From assembly GCA_025769875.1 (NCBI GenBank), contig JAGFNK010001097.1, positions 1-15,010 of the forward strand: DNA of 15,010 bases, written 5' to 3'. The notes under the pieces were generated by a model, which did not search any database, was not told the DNA's origin, and was given only the letters and a program-made list of their open reading frames with translations. Positions 1 through 9,066 of this stretch are shown here, piece by piece; position 1 is the stretch's first letter; every line of letters starts with the position of its first letter. Made by a program: the position numbers and the translations under genes. This DNA comes from Russula earlei (lineage: Eukaryota > Basidiomycota > Agaricomycetes > Russulales > Russulaceae).

Positions 1-102
1 GACTCACCATAGCCTCGCATGTACCATCACCTTCTAGCATGTTCCAGTCTTGACCACCTCACCGTTACTTCATGTCTACTATTTGATATAGGACATACTG
101 TC

Positions 103-110
103 TATATAAA
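103..110 (+). promoter_or_regulatory. TATA box of the LTR promoter
   Basis: The motif TATATAAA lies about 340 bases upstream of the first in-frame ATG of gag. Its place in the LTR suits a Pol II core promoter that would start the genomic RNA around 130-140. Confidence 0.5.
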
Positions 111-122
111 CCTGTCTGTAGA

Positions 123-149
123 AGAGGACAAGCTCTAAGCTTGTTCTCT
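123..149 (+). other. LTR hairpin just downstream of the TATA box
   Basis: AGAGGACAAGCT (123-134) and AGCTTGTTCTCT (138-149) are inverted repeats matching at 11 of 12 positions around a 3-nt loop (CTA). Its position 13 bases after the TATA box puts it near the presumed RNA 5' end or R region. A role in RNA end formation or packaging is a guess. Confidence 0.5.
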
Positions 150-401
150 TGTGAATATCACTGGATTCTAGCTTCGGAACTGTAGGCTTGCAGGGAATCA
201 AGCAAACGTCTCAGAAACACTTTCATCTTCCTAAGTCTTCAAACGCAAAGACTTATCTGTTGTTCCCCCACTCTGCGGTACATACTAGCTCTTGCTGTAT
301 TGTCACCAAGAACCCTGATTCTCATGAGAACTTGTCGTCTCACTTGACTCAGTGCGCACGTCTTGTGCGTGAACCAATTTGTCAGCAACACCGCCCCCAG
401 T

Positions 402-413
402 TGGTGACATTAG
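402..413 (+). other. Candidate primer-binding site
   Basis: The TGG at 402 could pair with the CCA end of a tRNA, and it sits between the LTR-like region and gag. I cannot name the tRNA, and self-priming, known in some fungal gypsy elements, is also possible. Confidence 0.3.
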
Positions 414-449
414 AACAAGCTTTGCCCTGAACCCTTGACCCTGAACCGC

Positions 450-2177
450 ATGCTCACGAAAAAGAATATATCAATTTCCTTCAACATGACTACAGTTCGA
501 GACTGGAGGTACAAAGGACTTGCCACACCAACTGTAGAAGGACTAGCAGCCCTCAAATGTCCATTTGAACTGCTCCCAGATCAAGAAAAGAATGTCCCCT
601 CTGTGACCTCGTTTGACGATGGTGTCGAGTTCTTCACCATACACACAGACGGTGTACCCTGGAGTGGCTATTATGTCATCTGGAAAGGTGCCAAAGTAGC
701 CCTAAGTCACATCTATGGGCTATGGTTTGAAATTGCAAGACGCGGTGACACCTGGGAAGCGACACGCATCGCTCACCTGGCCTTCAGGCTTGCACAAAGC
801 CCCCTTAGAGGCATCAACCTCACCACACTGATAAACTCAGGAGAACCCATTCCCAGCTTGAAGGCCCCAAGCTGCGCACTGACGCCCAGACCCCTTCCAC
901 CCACCAATGCTCCGATTAAGCTCAAACCCATGACAATGACGAACATTTTCGCCACCGCCGCCAAAACCCGACCAGCATCATCTGGAACAGCACAAGCCCC
1001 ATTTCGCCCCTCTTTTGCAAGATTCGGAGGACATGGAAACTGACCCCCGAGCCCCAACCCTGACCCTGACCCCAACGACTACGACACATGCGCCAATCAC
1101 GACCGCAACACACGCGGTTCCGACAACAGAAAGCTTGAAGGCATTCCACCTGACTTTTTTAATGGCGACCATGCGTGGACACATGCCTTCCTGGTCGTGT
1201 TCAATAGGTTCATGTCCATGAACCACGACAGCAAAAATGCCAGAGATCCTATCAAGAAATGTGCATATTTCTTGTCACTAATGAAAGGACCCAAGGTAGA
1301 AGGATGGCTCGAAGCTATGGACCAGTGGCTCGAAGATGTACAAGACGACCCCACCAATGTCCCACTCAGGCTCACAGCGTGGGAAGCTATGCAACAACAA
1401 TTCCGTCACACGTTTACTGACTACGCGGAACGTGAGAAGGCTCAAGATAAACTCAAAGAATTAAAAATGAAAGACGGTCTTCTAGATGATTATATATCCA
1501 AATATCAACTACTAGCAAGACATGCTGGACTCGATGTCGACAAGCCAACAGTCATGAGACTGTTTGCATGGGGACTCCCACGGTCCTTAGTTGAGTCTTG
1601 CCTCGACCTTGAAGACCCCACTTCCTTTGCAGACTGGGTCACAGCAGCACAGAAACATCATAGGGTCTGGATGCGCAAATGCGCGATCTTATCCGACCAT
1701 TCTAGCACACGCGGACGAAATTTCAATCAACCCCAAAACAATAAACCCTGGGGACGACTTACCAACTTGGCCTGGGCCAACCGTGGAAATAACACAAACA
1801 ACACCACGCCTGCATGCCCATGCCTTCCACCATGCGACCCAAACACCATGGACACCAGTGCCAGTGCCGCTCACAAGGCAATCACCGAAGCTGAGAAGCA
1901 AAAACACCGAGAAGAAGGAAGATGCTTCCACTGTTCTCTTAGAGGACACTTAGCCCATGACTGTCCGACGAAGCAAAAAAGAGAAGCAATCTGTGCACAC
2001 GCCACTGACACAACCGCCACTACAACCGAATCTTCCACTGTAGAAATTATTGAAGAAGATGCAGTCATCAAGTTGGCAAAGATGGCGAAGGCTCTCTCAG
2101 TGGAAGATAGAGAAACCTTTATTAAGGCCTTGATGGGAGATGACAAAGATGAGGAAGAGGATTTTTTGGACACTTGA
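450..2177 (+). pseudogene. gag: Ty3/gypsy Gag (capsid/nucleocapsid), one internal stop
   Basis: Gag packages the element RNA into cytoplasmic virus-like particles. The frame runs from the first in-frame ATG at 450 (an in-frame TAG lies at 411) to TGA at 2175-2177, broken once by TGA at 1041. The frame continues without shift past that stop through a proline/aspartate linker into a retrotransposon-gag capsid domain (about 1145-1680), with the typical text PPDFFNGD and later LDDYISKYQLLARHAGLD. A CCHC zinc knuckle lies at 1923-1964 (Cys1923, Cys1932, His1947, Cys1962, spacing C-x2-C-x4-H-x4-C), followed by an acidic tail. The N-terminal 200 residues are not classic capsid; a segment around 655-790 (YYVIWKG) faintly resembles viroplasmin/RNase H N-terminal domains. 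Pol follows in the -1 frame. Confidence 0.85.
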
Positions 2178-4612
2178 GCATAACGGCGATTGCTCGAGCT
2201 TTAAATATCGATTCCATGTACAAGTCTCAAAGAAAGTCAATATCAGTGATGACTACTATTTACATTGGACCGAACAAAGCCAAAAGAAAAGCCCTGATAG
2301 ACAGTGGAGCCACAGAATGCTTCATATCTCCCAAGTTAACAAAAGAATTACACCTACAAACTAGAAACTTGATCCCAACCAGAAATGTCAAGAACGTTGA
2401 CAGAACGCTTAATCGTCTGGGAAAAGTCACTCAAGCTGTTGACTTGGAACTAAAATTACTGGGACAAAGACACACGCATCAATTCCTGGTCACAGATATA
2501 GGACAGGATGACATCATCCTTGGATACCCATTCCTAGAATTGACTAATCCAAAGATAAATTGGTCCAAGGGAACTATGATGGGAAGGATCACCCTCACAG
2601 GAGACCAAGAAACACCGACATGGATTAAAGCGTTGACAGACTGGGAAGAAGGAGATGAACTATGGCTACAAACTCTGATACACAAGACCACCATAGCTCA
2701 ACAACTAGCAGAATCACAAATACAAGACAAACCTAAAACCTGGCAAGAGATAGTTCCTCGTCAATACCACAAATTTGGACAGGTATTCATAGAACAAGAA
2801 TCAGAGAGATTTCCTGGACTGAGAAAGTGGGACCACACTATCGATTTAAAACCAGATGCCCCAACAACAATCAATTGCAGAGTATACCCTCTTTTACCTA
2901 AAGAGAAGGAAGAACAAGGAAAATTCCTTGCACAAAATCTACGACTCAAACGGATAAGGAGGTCTAACTCGCCATACGCTAGTGGATTCTTTCTTATAAA
3001 AAAGAAAGACGGTAAATTCTGACCAGTGCAAGATTACAGAAATCTGAATAAATGGATGATACCTAACGTATACCCACTACCTTTAATCCCAGAACTTATC
3101 CACACCCTAGCAGGAAAGGAACTCTTTACCAAGTTTGATGTTAGGTGGGGCTACAACAATATTCGGATCAAAGAAGGGGATGAATGGAAAGCAGCCTTCA
3201 AAACAAGCGACGGGCTGTTCGAACCAACGGTAATGTTCTTCAGACTAACAAATTCTCCAGCCACCTTTGAAACTATGATGGATGATATATTTCAAGAAGA
3301 ACTTGCACAAGGATGGCTGAAAATTTATATGGACGACATCATTATTGCCACAAAAAACGATGAAATGGAACATACATCCAAAGTCAACCACATACTATCC
3401 AAGTTAAAACAACATGACCTCTACCTCAAACCAGAAAAATGCCAATTCCACAAGCAAAAGGTAGAATACCTCGGGGTGATTATAGGAGAAGGAAAAATAA
3501 CCATGGACCCCGTCAAAGTTAAAGGGATTAAAGATTGGCCAACCCCATCGACATTAAAAGAAGTCAGAAGTTTCCTAGGATTCTGCAACTTCTACCGAAA
3601 CTTCATACCCAACTTCTCTATAAAAGCCAGACCACTGAACGATCTGACAAAGAAAAACAAACAATGGGAATGGACAACAAAAGAGGATCAAGCCTTTCAA
3701 ATCCTGAAAGACACTTGCGTATCCTACCCAGTACTTTGCACTCCAGATTGGACAAAACAATTCATTCTAGACACTGATACATCAGGATTCACCGTTGGAG
3801 CAGTCATATCTCAAGAACATGAAGATGGCCTACACCCAATCACATACTATTCTAGAACATTACTAGACGCAGAAAGAAACTATGATGCACATGATAAAGA
3901 ACTGGCAGCAGTAATTTTCAGACTAAGAAGTGGATGACCATTTTTCCTAGGAGCTGACAAACCAGTCAGAATAAGAACAGACCATAAAAACCTCACATAC
4001 TTTAAAGAACCACAAAAATTGACAGGACGACAAGCCAGATGGATGCAATACATGCAAGATTTCAACATCACCATGGAACACATCCCTGGACACACACACA
4101 CTATTGCTGACACCCTTTCTCATCGCAAGGACCTTAACAAGGGAGTAGAAGAACAAAAAACCACACTACTACCGCCCGAAATTTTCACACGAAAAACCTA
4201 CCTACCAGACAAACTTGACAAATGACAAGAAGTCTTGAGACAATTCCACAACACCCCCTTTGCAGGACACCCAGGAATAGCCAATACCTGGGATTTAGTC
4301 AAACAACATTACAAAGGACCGAGATTACAACAATTTGTAGAACAATACATCAAAGGATGTGCCAAATGTCAAGAATCTAAAACCAACATACCCAGAAAGA
4401 AAGCCACAACATTCCCACTCAACACACACATCGAACAAGGCCCCTTTCAATACATGTCAATGGATCTCATCACTGACTTACCCAAATCGGAAGGATTCAA
4501 CAGCATCCTTACCATTGTTGACCAAGGATGCTCTAAAGTGACAAAATTCATCCCATGTAACAAAACGATCGACAGGACAGGCATTGCACATGAATATCTG
4601 AAACACTTAGTA
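2153..4612 (+). pseudogene. pol: Ty3/gypsy Pol polyprotein (PR-RT-RH-IN), three stops, truncated
   Basis: Pol supplies the enzymes that copy the element RNA into DNA and insert it. In one frame: aspartic protease with the active-site text ALIDSGATECFIS (Asp-Ser-Gly at 2300-2308) and the flap-distal text IILGYPFLE; reverse transcriptase about 2830-3640 with catalytic YMDD at 3326-3337; RNase H about 3740-4130, beginning FILDTDTSG; integrase from about 4225 with an HHCC zinc finger (His in FHNTPFAGH, Cys pair CAKC near 4356) and the first catalytic Asp in SMDLITD. TGA stops at 3020, 3935 and 4223 each sit where CGA (Arg) fits; at 3020 the conserved RT text is F-stop-PVQDYR, where arginine is expected. 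The frame ends at the mariner junction, so the later integrase catalytic residues and C-terminus are absent. Confidence 0.9.
2162..2197 (+). promoter_or_regulatory. Candidate -1 ribosomal frameshift signal, gag to pol
   Basis: In the gag frame the bases read T TTT TTG at 2162-2168, a slippery heptamer of the X XXY YYZ type. Five bases later is an inverted repeat (2174-2180 with 2191-2197, seven pairs including one G-T wobble, 10-nt loop). A -1 slip here moves ribosomes from gag to pol just before the gag TGA at 2175. The pol frame is closed upstream by TGA at 2150, so the shift must occur between 2153 and 2177. The geometry is what known -1 sites use; activity is inferred. Confidence 0.6.
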
Positions 4613-4830
4613 CAGTGACCCAAAAAACCGTTCAAATGTTTTGTACATTTTCATTGTATTAACCATATCTAGAGAACCACTGCAGCTGATAACATGTTAG
4701 TGGGCTTGTTTTAAAGCTCTACATCATAGCTTTGTAATGAAATACTATATATACTATGAACATAATTATGTAAGAAGATATAAGGTATTTCTTCCAGTGT
4801 ATCCATTTGAACAGTTTTTTTGCCTTGGTA
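4613..4830 (+). repeat. Left terminal inverted repeat of mariner copy 1
   Basis: It matches the reverse complement of 6015-6232 with scattered mismatches. The outer 20 bases include CCCAAAAAACCGTTCAAATG, and the inner end (4804-4823) carries a near copy of this motif in the opposite direction. These paired motifs are candidate transposase-binding sites. Confidence 0.85.
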
Positions 4831-4854
4831 TCTAAATAGGGTATATGCCAAAAA

Positions 4855-5871
4855 TTAGTAGTTTGTGTATCCTCCATTTGCTTTGAACACCTCTTCCACC
4901 CTCCTAGGCATACTTTCTATCAAATTCTGCACAACAGTTTGATCAATGGCCTCCCATTCCAGCTGTGTGCGCTCCCAAAGTTCATTGATTCCCTTAGGGG
5001 GTGTTGGATAAGCTGCAAGCTTCTTTTTGAGATGAGCCCAAAGATGCTCAATAGGATTGAGGTCTGGGGATTGAGCTGGCCAGTCCATGACCTGAATTCT
5101 GTGGTCTTGGAACCAAGATGTGGCAAGCCTGCTCTTGTGGATAGAGGCATTGTCCTGTTGAAAGAGGGTATCTTTGCATTTCTTCTTGAAATACTTGATA
5201 GATGCAAGTAGTTCATCCTCCAAAATGCTGCAATAAAGTTCAGCATCCATCTTTCCATCAATCTTTGCTGCATGCCCAACTCCTTCCCAAGACATGCAGC
5301 CCCACAACATCAAGGAACCTCCTCCATGTTTGACTGTTGGCTGAACAAGGCATTCAGAAAGGTGCTCTCCTCTTTTTTTCCAAGCCCATTTCTTGCCACC
5401 TGAGCCCATACGATTGATTTTGGTCTCATCTGACCAAATTACCCTCTTCCAGTCCTCCACAGTCCAGTATAGGTACTTTTCTGCAAAGTCCTTTCTGGCC
5501 CTATAGTGACTTGGTTTAAGGTAAGGCCTCTTCTTCTTTGTAACTGCCTTCAAGCCTGCCTTGTTAAGGTAGTTTCGAATGGTCTGATTGGAGATAGTGG
5601 ACTCTTTGATGACCTCCAACCTTCTAGCAACCTGAGGAGCAGTATCTGCTTCTCCAGAGCTAAGAAGGCGTGTGGCAAAGCGGATGTCAAGGTTAGAGAG
5701 CTTGGAAGGACGACCTCCAGAGGACTTTGGAAGGTCAGGAAGGTATTTCTGGCGAATGTTGGTGATTGAACCAATGCTTCTGTGTGCTGCCTTGGCAATG
5801 TTATGAACTGAATGGTTGGCCTGGAGAAGGGAGATGATGTAGTTGACTTCATGAGGAAGAAGAGACTTCAT
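4855..5871 (-). CDS. Tc1-family DD34E transposase, intact, 338 aa
   Basis: The enzyme cuts the element out at its inverted repeats and inserts it at TA. The ATG at 5871 (MKSLLPHEV) is chosen because the frame further upstream has no ATG; the stop is TAA at 4857-4855. The N-terminal part (about residues 1-110) is a paired-like double helix-turn-helix DNA-binding region with a GRPS linker at 53-56, like the GRPR motif between the two helix-turn-helix units of Tc1 proteins. The catalytic triad is complete: Asp148 (WSDETK), Asp240 (FQQDNASIHKS) and Glu275 (SPDLNPIEHLW), with 34 residues between the last two, which defines Tc1 rather than classical mariner (DD34D). Length is typical (about 340 aa). 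No stop or frameshift is seen, so it may still be functional. Confidence 0.95.
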   Translation of the reverse strand: MKSLLPHEVNYIISLLQANHSVHNIAKAAHRSIGSITNIRQKYLPDLPKSSGGRPSKLSNLDIRFATRLLSSGEADTAPQVARRLEVIKESTISNQTIRNYLNKAGLKAVTKKKRPYLKPSHYRARKDFAEKYLYWTVEDWKRVIWSDETKINRMGSGGKKWAWKKRGEHLSECLVQPTVKHGGGSLMLWGCMSWEGVGHAAKIDGKMDAELYCSILEDELLASIKYFKKKCKDTLFQQDNASIHKSRLATSWFQDHRIQVMDWPAQSPDLNPIEHLWAHLKKKLAAYPTPPKGINELWERTQLEWEAIDQTVVQNLIESMPRRVEEVFKANGGYTNY

Positions 5872-6014
5872 GATGTTGTTGGTGAAGAAGAAGCAGCTGT
5901 TTTGGCTTATTTGCACATGGTTTGAGTTTATTATAGGTCACATGACCTCCATGTTCGATTTTAGCCCTCTGGGGAAAGAATATGAATCTTAATCTGAGAA
6001 ATAATGAATTCACT

Positions 6015-6232
6015 TACCAAGGCCAAAAAATTGTTCAAATGGGTACACCAGCAAACATACCTTATATATTCCTGAATAATTATGCTTATGCTGTATAACG
6101 TATACCATTACAAAGCTATGATGTAGAGCTTGAAAACAAACCTAGTTACATATTATTAGCTGCAGTGGTTCTCTAGATATGATCAATACAATGAAAATGT
6201 ACAAAACATTTGAACGGTTTTTTGGGTCACTG
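6015..6232 (-). repeat. Right terminal inverted repeat of mariner copy 1
   Basis: It is the partner of 4613-4830. Its inner motif (6021-6042) is again an inverted version of the outer motif, so both ends have the same outward/inward pair. Confidence 0.85.
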
Positions 6233-6234
6233 TA

Positions 6235-7442
6235 GTTGCCACCATGCATGGCAGCCTGTTTCCCTTCAACCTTTGATATCACCCCAACGCCTTCAAGTAG
6301 CTTGCATTTAAACATCAGCTGTGATGACAACTATAATTAGAATTTGGTGTAATACCTTGATAGTGGCCAAGTGAATGGTATGAGGCATGCAATGCATGCG
6401 TCGTGCATCTTGTGCCAAGAATGGTATGCCCTGTTGTTAGCATCGCCACTCAAGCAACATCATTAGGGTGTTGTTGTTGCCGGCATTGTCCATTATGAGG
6501 GCAATAATCTGCAAATGGGTTAACACATTGCTGGGCTAAGGATGGGAAACCCACTTTTCTGATGAGACCATATAGCTCCAGTGTTGCCCAAACTGCCTCC
6601 ACCATATTCTCTCCTGAATGCTCCCCAGTAAGTTCTCAAAAGTCAATCAGCAACTCCTCTGGAAGGGGACAATGTGATTATGCCAGTTGAACGAAGGGAA
6701 GAACACAAACCAAGTTGCCCATCATTGGTCACATAGTGTGCAACAATCGCCAAAATGCTTACTGATTGCTTGATGTCCATGCATCAATTGACAAGCAGAC
6801 CTTCCCCTCAAGCTTCTGCTCTATGGATAAATATGTGGTATGAAAAGGAAAAAAAAGATAAAACTGACTGAGAACATTTCGCGAAGACCTTCAATTGTTT
6901 CCTTGCCCATCTTCACAACACACTGCTTGATCCCATCATGTTTTGGATATTCAATGGACCAGTGCAATGTGTAAAATTCATCAGATTGATGAATTCAGGT
7001 TTCTCGACCTCATCAAACAGCTGGTCACAGGTGAAACCCACTCAGTGAGGAGCCATTCAAACCTTTCTTGATCCCATGGACACTGATGATTGCTTTGTGA
7101 CATCCAAAGGTCTGAGAAGATAACACTACTTACAGTAGCGCGGGCTTGCTGGTCTTCAAAGGCTTTCTTGATGTTTTTGGATGATTTCTCAAGGTTCCTC
7201 ATGTATTCAGCTTCTGCCTGTCCATTGAGTTGCTGTTTTCCAGATGCGATAGTGATCTTGTTGGGCGCTGGGGGTTTGTCATGATTTTTAAGGATGCAAT
7301 AGAGTTGATACATTGGCTTAACATGGACACGGAGATTATTTACAAGTGCTAAGGGAAGCATCACCCATTAGGAACAAAAAAAAAAAAAAGAGAAACGCAC
7401 CATTTAGATTACTTCTCATTGTCTTCTTGATGGTACAAATCT
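6235..7442 (-). pseudogene. hAT-family transposase, middle segment, decayed
   Basis: Reading down the - strand this continues the gene started at 9968. It opens with the end of the zinc-finger region (KICTIKKTMRSNLNG), then a 52-bp GT-AG intron (7400-7349), then VNNLRVHVKPMYQLY and a helical region with DQERFEWLLTEW. A frame change near 7025 leads to DQLFDEVEKPEF. Catalytic-core text follows: LSIDAWTSSN (first Asp) and LIMDNAGNNN (second Asp), then a Cys/His segment MHCMPHTIHLATIK. Frame changes, short intron-like gaps and stops are frequent; TGA at 6638-6636 interrupts DF-stop-ELTGEHSGEN, where arginine is expected. The gene is cut at 6235 by mariner copy 1, so the C-terminal hAT dimerisation domain and final catalytic Glu are absent. 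It cannot be functional. Confidence 0.82.
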
Positions 7443-7444
7443 TA

Positions 7445-7662
7445 CAGTGACCCAAAAAACTGTTCAAATGTTTTGTACATTTTCATTGTATTAACCATAT
7501 CTAGAGAACCACTGCAGCTGATAACATGTTAGTGGGCTTGTTTTAAAGCTCTACATCATAGCTTTGTAATGAAATACTATATATACTATGAACATAATTA
7601 TGTAAGAAGATATAAGGTATTTCTTCCAGTGTATCCATTTGAACAGTTTTTTTGCCTTGGTA
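7445..7662 (+). repeat. Left terminal inverted repeat of mariner copy 2
   Basis: It is nearly identical to the left repeat of copy 1, with the outer CpG of the GTTCAAATG motif changed to TpG. It pairs imperfectly with about 8848-9064. Confidence 0.83.
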
Positions 7663-7686
7663 TCTAAATAGGGTATATGCCAAAAA

Positions 7687-8704
7687 TTAGTAGTTTGTGT
7701 ATCCTCCATTTGCTTTGAACACCTCTTCCACCCTCCTAGGCATACTTTCTATTAAATTCTGCACAACAGTTTGATCAATGGCCTCCCATTCCAGCTGTGT
7801 GTGCTCCCAAAGTTCATTGATTCCCTTAGGGGGTGTTGGATAAGCTGCAAGCTTCTTTTTGAGATGAGCCCAAAGATGCTCAATAGGATTGAGGTCTGGG
7901 GATTGAGCTGGCCAGTCCATGACCTGAATTCTGTGGTCTTGGAACCAAGATGTGGCAAGCCTGCTCTTGTGGATAGAGGCATTGTCCTGTTGAAAGAGGG
8001 TATCTTTGCATTTCTTCTTGAAATACTTGATAGATGCAAGTAGTTCATCCTCCAAAATGCTAAAAATAAAGTTCAGCATCCATCCTTCCATCAATCTTTG
8101 CTGCATTCCCAACTCCTTCCCAAGACATGCAGCCCCACAACATCAAGGAACCTCCTCCATGTTTGACTGTTGGCTGAACAAGGTGTTCAGAAAGGTGCTC
8201 TCCTCTTTTTTTCCAAGCCCATTTCTTGCCATCTGAGCCCATATGATTGATTTTGGTCTCATCTGACCAAATTACCCTCTTCCAGTCCTTCACAGTCCAG
8301 TATAGGTACTTTTCTGCAAAGTCCTTTCTGGCCCTATAGTGACTTGGTTTAAGGTAAGGCCTCTTCTTCTTTGTAACTGCCTTCAAGCCTGCCTTGTTAA
8401 GGTGGTTTTGAATGGTCTGATTGGAGATAGTGGACTCTTTGATGACCTCCAACCTTCTAGCAACCTGAGGAGCAGTATCTGCTTCTCCAGAGCTAAGAAG
8501 GCATGTGGCAAAGTGGATGTCAAGGTTAGAGAGCTTGGAAGGACGACATCCAGAGAACTTTGGAAGGTCAGGAAGGTATTTCTGGTGAATGTTGGTAATT
8601 GAACCAATGCTTCTGTGTGCTGCCTTGGCAATGTTACAAACTGAATGGTTGGCCTGGAGAAGGGAGATGATGTAGTTGACTTCATGAGGAAGAAGAGACT
8701 TCAT
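7687..8704 (-). pseudogene. Tc1 DD34E transposase, frameshifted copy
   Basis: This is the counterpart of the intact transposase in copy 1, with the ATG at 8704. The N-terminal DNA-binding region and first catalytic Asp (WSDETK) are in frame until an extra A near 8061-8066 creates a stop at 8062-8060, after about 214 codons. The rest, with the second Asp (FQQDNASIHKS) and Glu (NPIEHLW), is intact in another frame down to 7687. Several Arg codons have become His, Cys or Gln codons by CpG loss. The product would lack two of three catalytic residues, so the copy is non-autonomous, although its ends could still be mobilised by the copy 1 enzyme. Confidence 0.92.
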
Positions 8705-8847
8705 GATGTTGTTGATGAAGAAGAAGCAGCTGTTTTGGCTTATTTGCACATGGTTTGAGTTTATTATAGGTCACATGACCTCCATGTTCAATTTTAGCCC
8801 TCTGGGGAAAGAATATGAATCTCAATCTGAGAAATAATGAATTCACT

Positions 8848-9064
8848 AACCAAGGCCAAAAAACTGTTCAAATGGGTACACCAGCAAACATACCTTATAT
8901 CTTCCTAAATAATTATGCTTATGCTGTATAAAGTATACCATTACAAAGCTATGATGAGAGCTTGAAAACAAACCTAGTTACATATTATTAGCTGCAGTGG
9001 TTCTCTAGATATGGTTAATACAATGAAAATGTACAAAACATTTGAACAGTTTTTTGGGTCACTG
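8848..9064 (-). repeat. Right terminal inverted repeat of mariner copy 2
   Basis: It is the reverse-complement partner of 7445-7662. It is one base shorter than in copy 1 because of the small deletion near 8953. The inner inverted motif is preserved (about 8854-8875). Confidence 0.83.
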
Positions 9065-9066
9065 TA

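Larger units (their letters stand above)
1..399 (+). repeat. Probable 5' LTR (3' portion), incomplete at window edge
   Basis: This stretch precedes gag, has no convincing coding content and contains a TATA box followed by a hairpin, as expected for U3-R-U5. The proposed end at 399 rests on the CA dinucleotide at 398-399 followed two bases later by TGG, a common spacing between LTR end and primer-binding site. Without the second LTR the boundary is an inference. Confidence 0.45.
1..4612 (+). mobile_element. Ty3/gypsy LTR retrotransposon, 5' part, truncated in integrase
   Basis: The order is partial LTR, gag, protease, reverse transcriptase, RNase H, integrase, which is the Ty3/gypsy (Metaviridae) order because integrase lies last. 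The left edge runs off the window and the right edge stops at 4612, where a mariner element begins inside the integrase catalytic core. No 3' LTR or integrase C-terminus occurs elsewhere in the window. Four in-frame TGA codons (1041, 3020, 3935, 4223) interrupt the coding frames, so this copy cannot make intact proteins. The remaining text aligns codon by codon with the expected motifs, so the copy is fairly young. Confidence 0.92.
4613..6232 (-). mobile_element. Tc1/mariner element, copy 1, complete with TA target sites
   Basis: A 1620-bp element begins CAGTGACCC at 4613 and ends with the complement GGGTCACTG at 6232. TA dinucleotides at 4611-4612 and 6233-6234 match the TA target duplication of this superfamily. 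It has 218-bp imperfect terminal inverted repeats and one transposase gene without introns. It is about 98% identical by eye to the copy at 7445-9064. The left flank is gypsy integrase and the right flank is a hAT transposase gene, so the flanks did not come from one target. Confidence 0.93.
7445..9064 (-). mobile_element. Tc1/mariner element, copy 2, inserted in the hAT gene
   Basis: This second full-length 1620-bp copy has the same CAGTGACCC ends as copy 1 and is flanked by TA at 7443-7444 and 9065-9066. It equals copy 1 in length only because a 1-bp gain (about 8061-8066) and a 1-bp loss (about 8953) balance. Deleting it with one TA joins the hAT codons exactly: HYHCLHGVH on the 5' side runs in frame into KICTIKKTM. 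It therefore entered an already existing hAT gene. Most differences from copy 1 are CpG lost to TpG or CpA. Confidence 0.93.

Noticed and set aside
188..430. 80-codon open frame in the LTR region
   Set aside because: It has no ATG start, no recognisable motif, and lies in the untranslated leader ahead of gag.
4939..5769. Open frames antisense to the mariner transposase
   Set aside because: They mirror a proven transposase on the other strand and recur in copy 2 only because the sequence is duplicated.
6235..7442. Rest of the gypsy integrase to the right of mariner copy 1
   Set aside because: The expected downstream integrase core text does not appear in any frame; the sequence is clearly hAT on the other strand.
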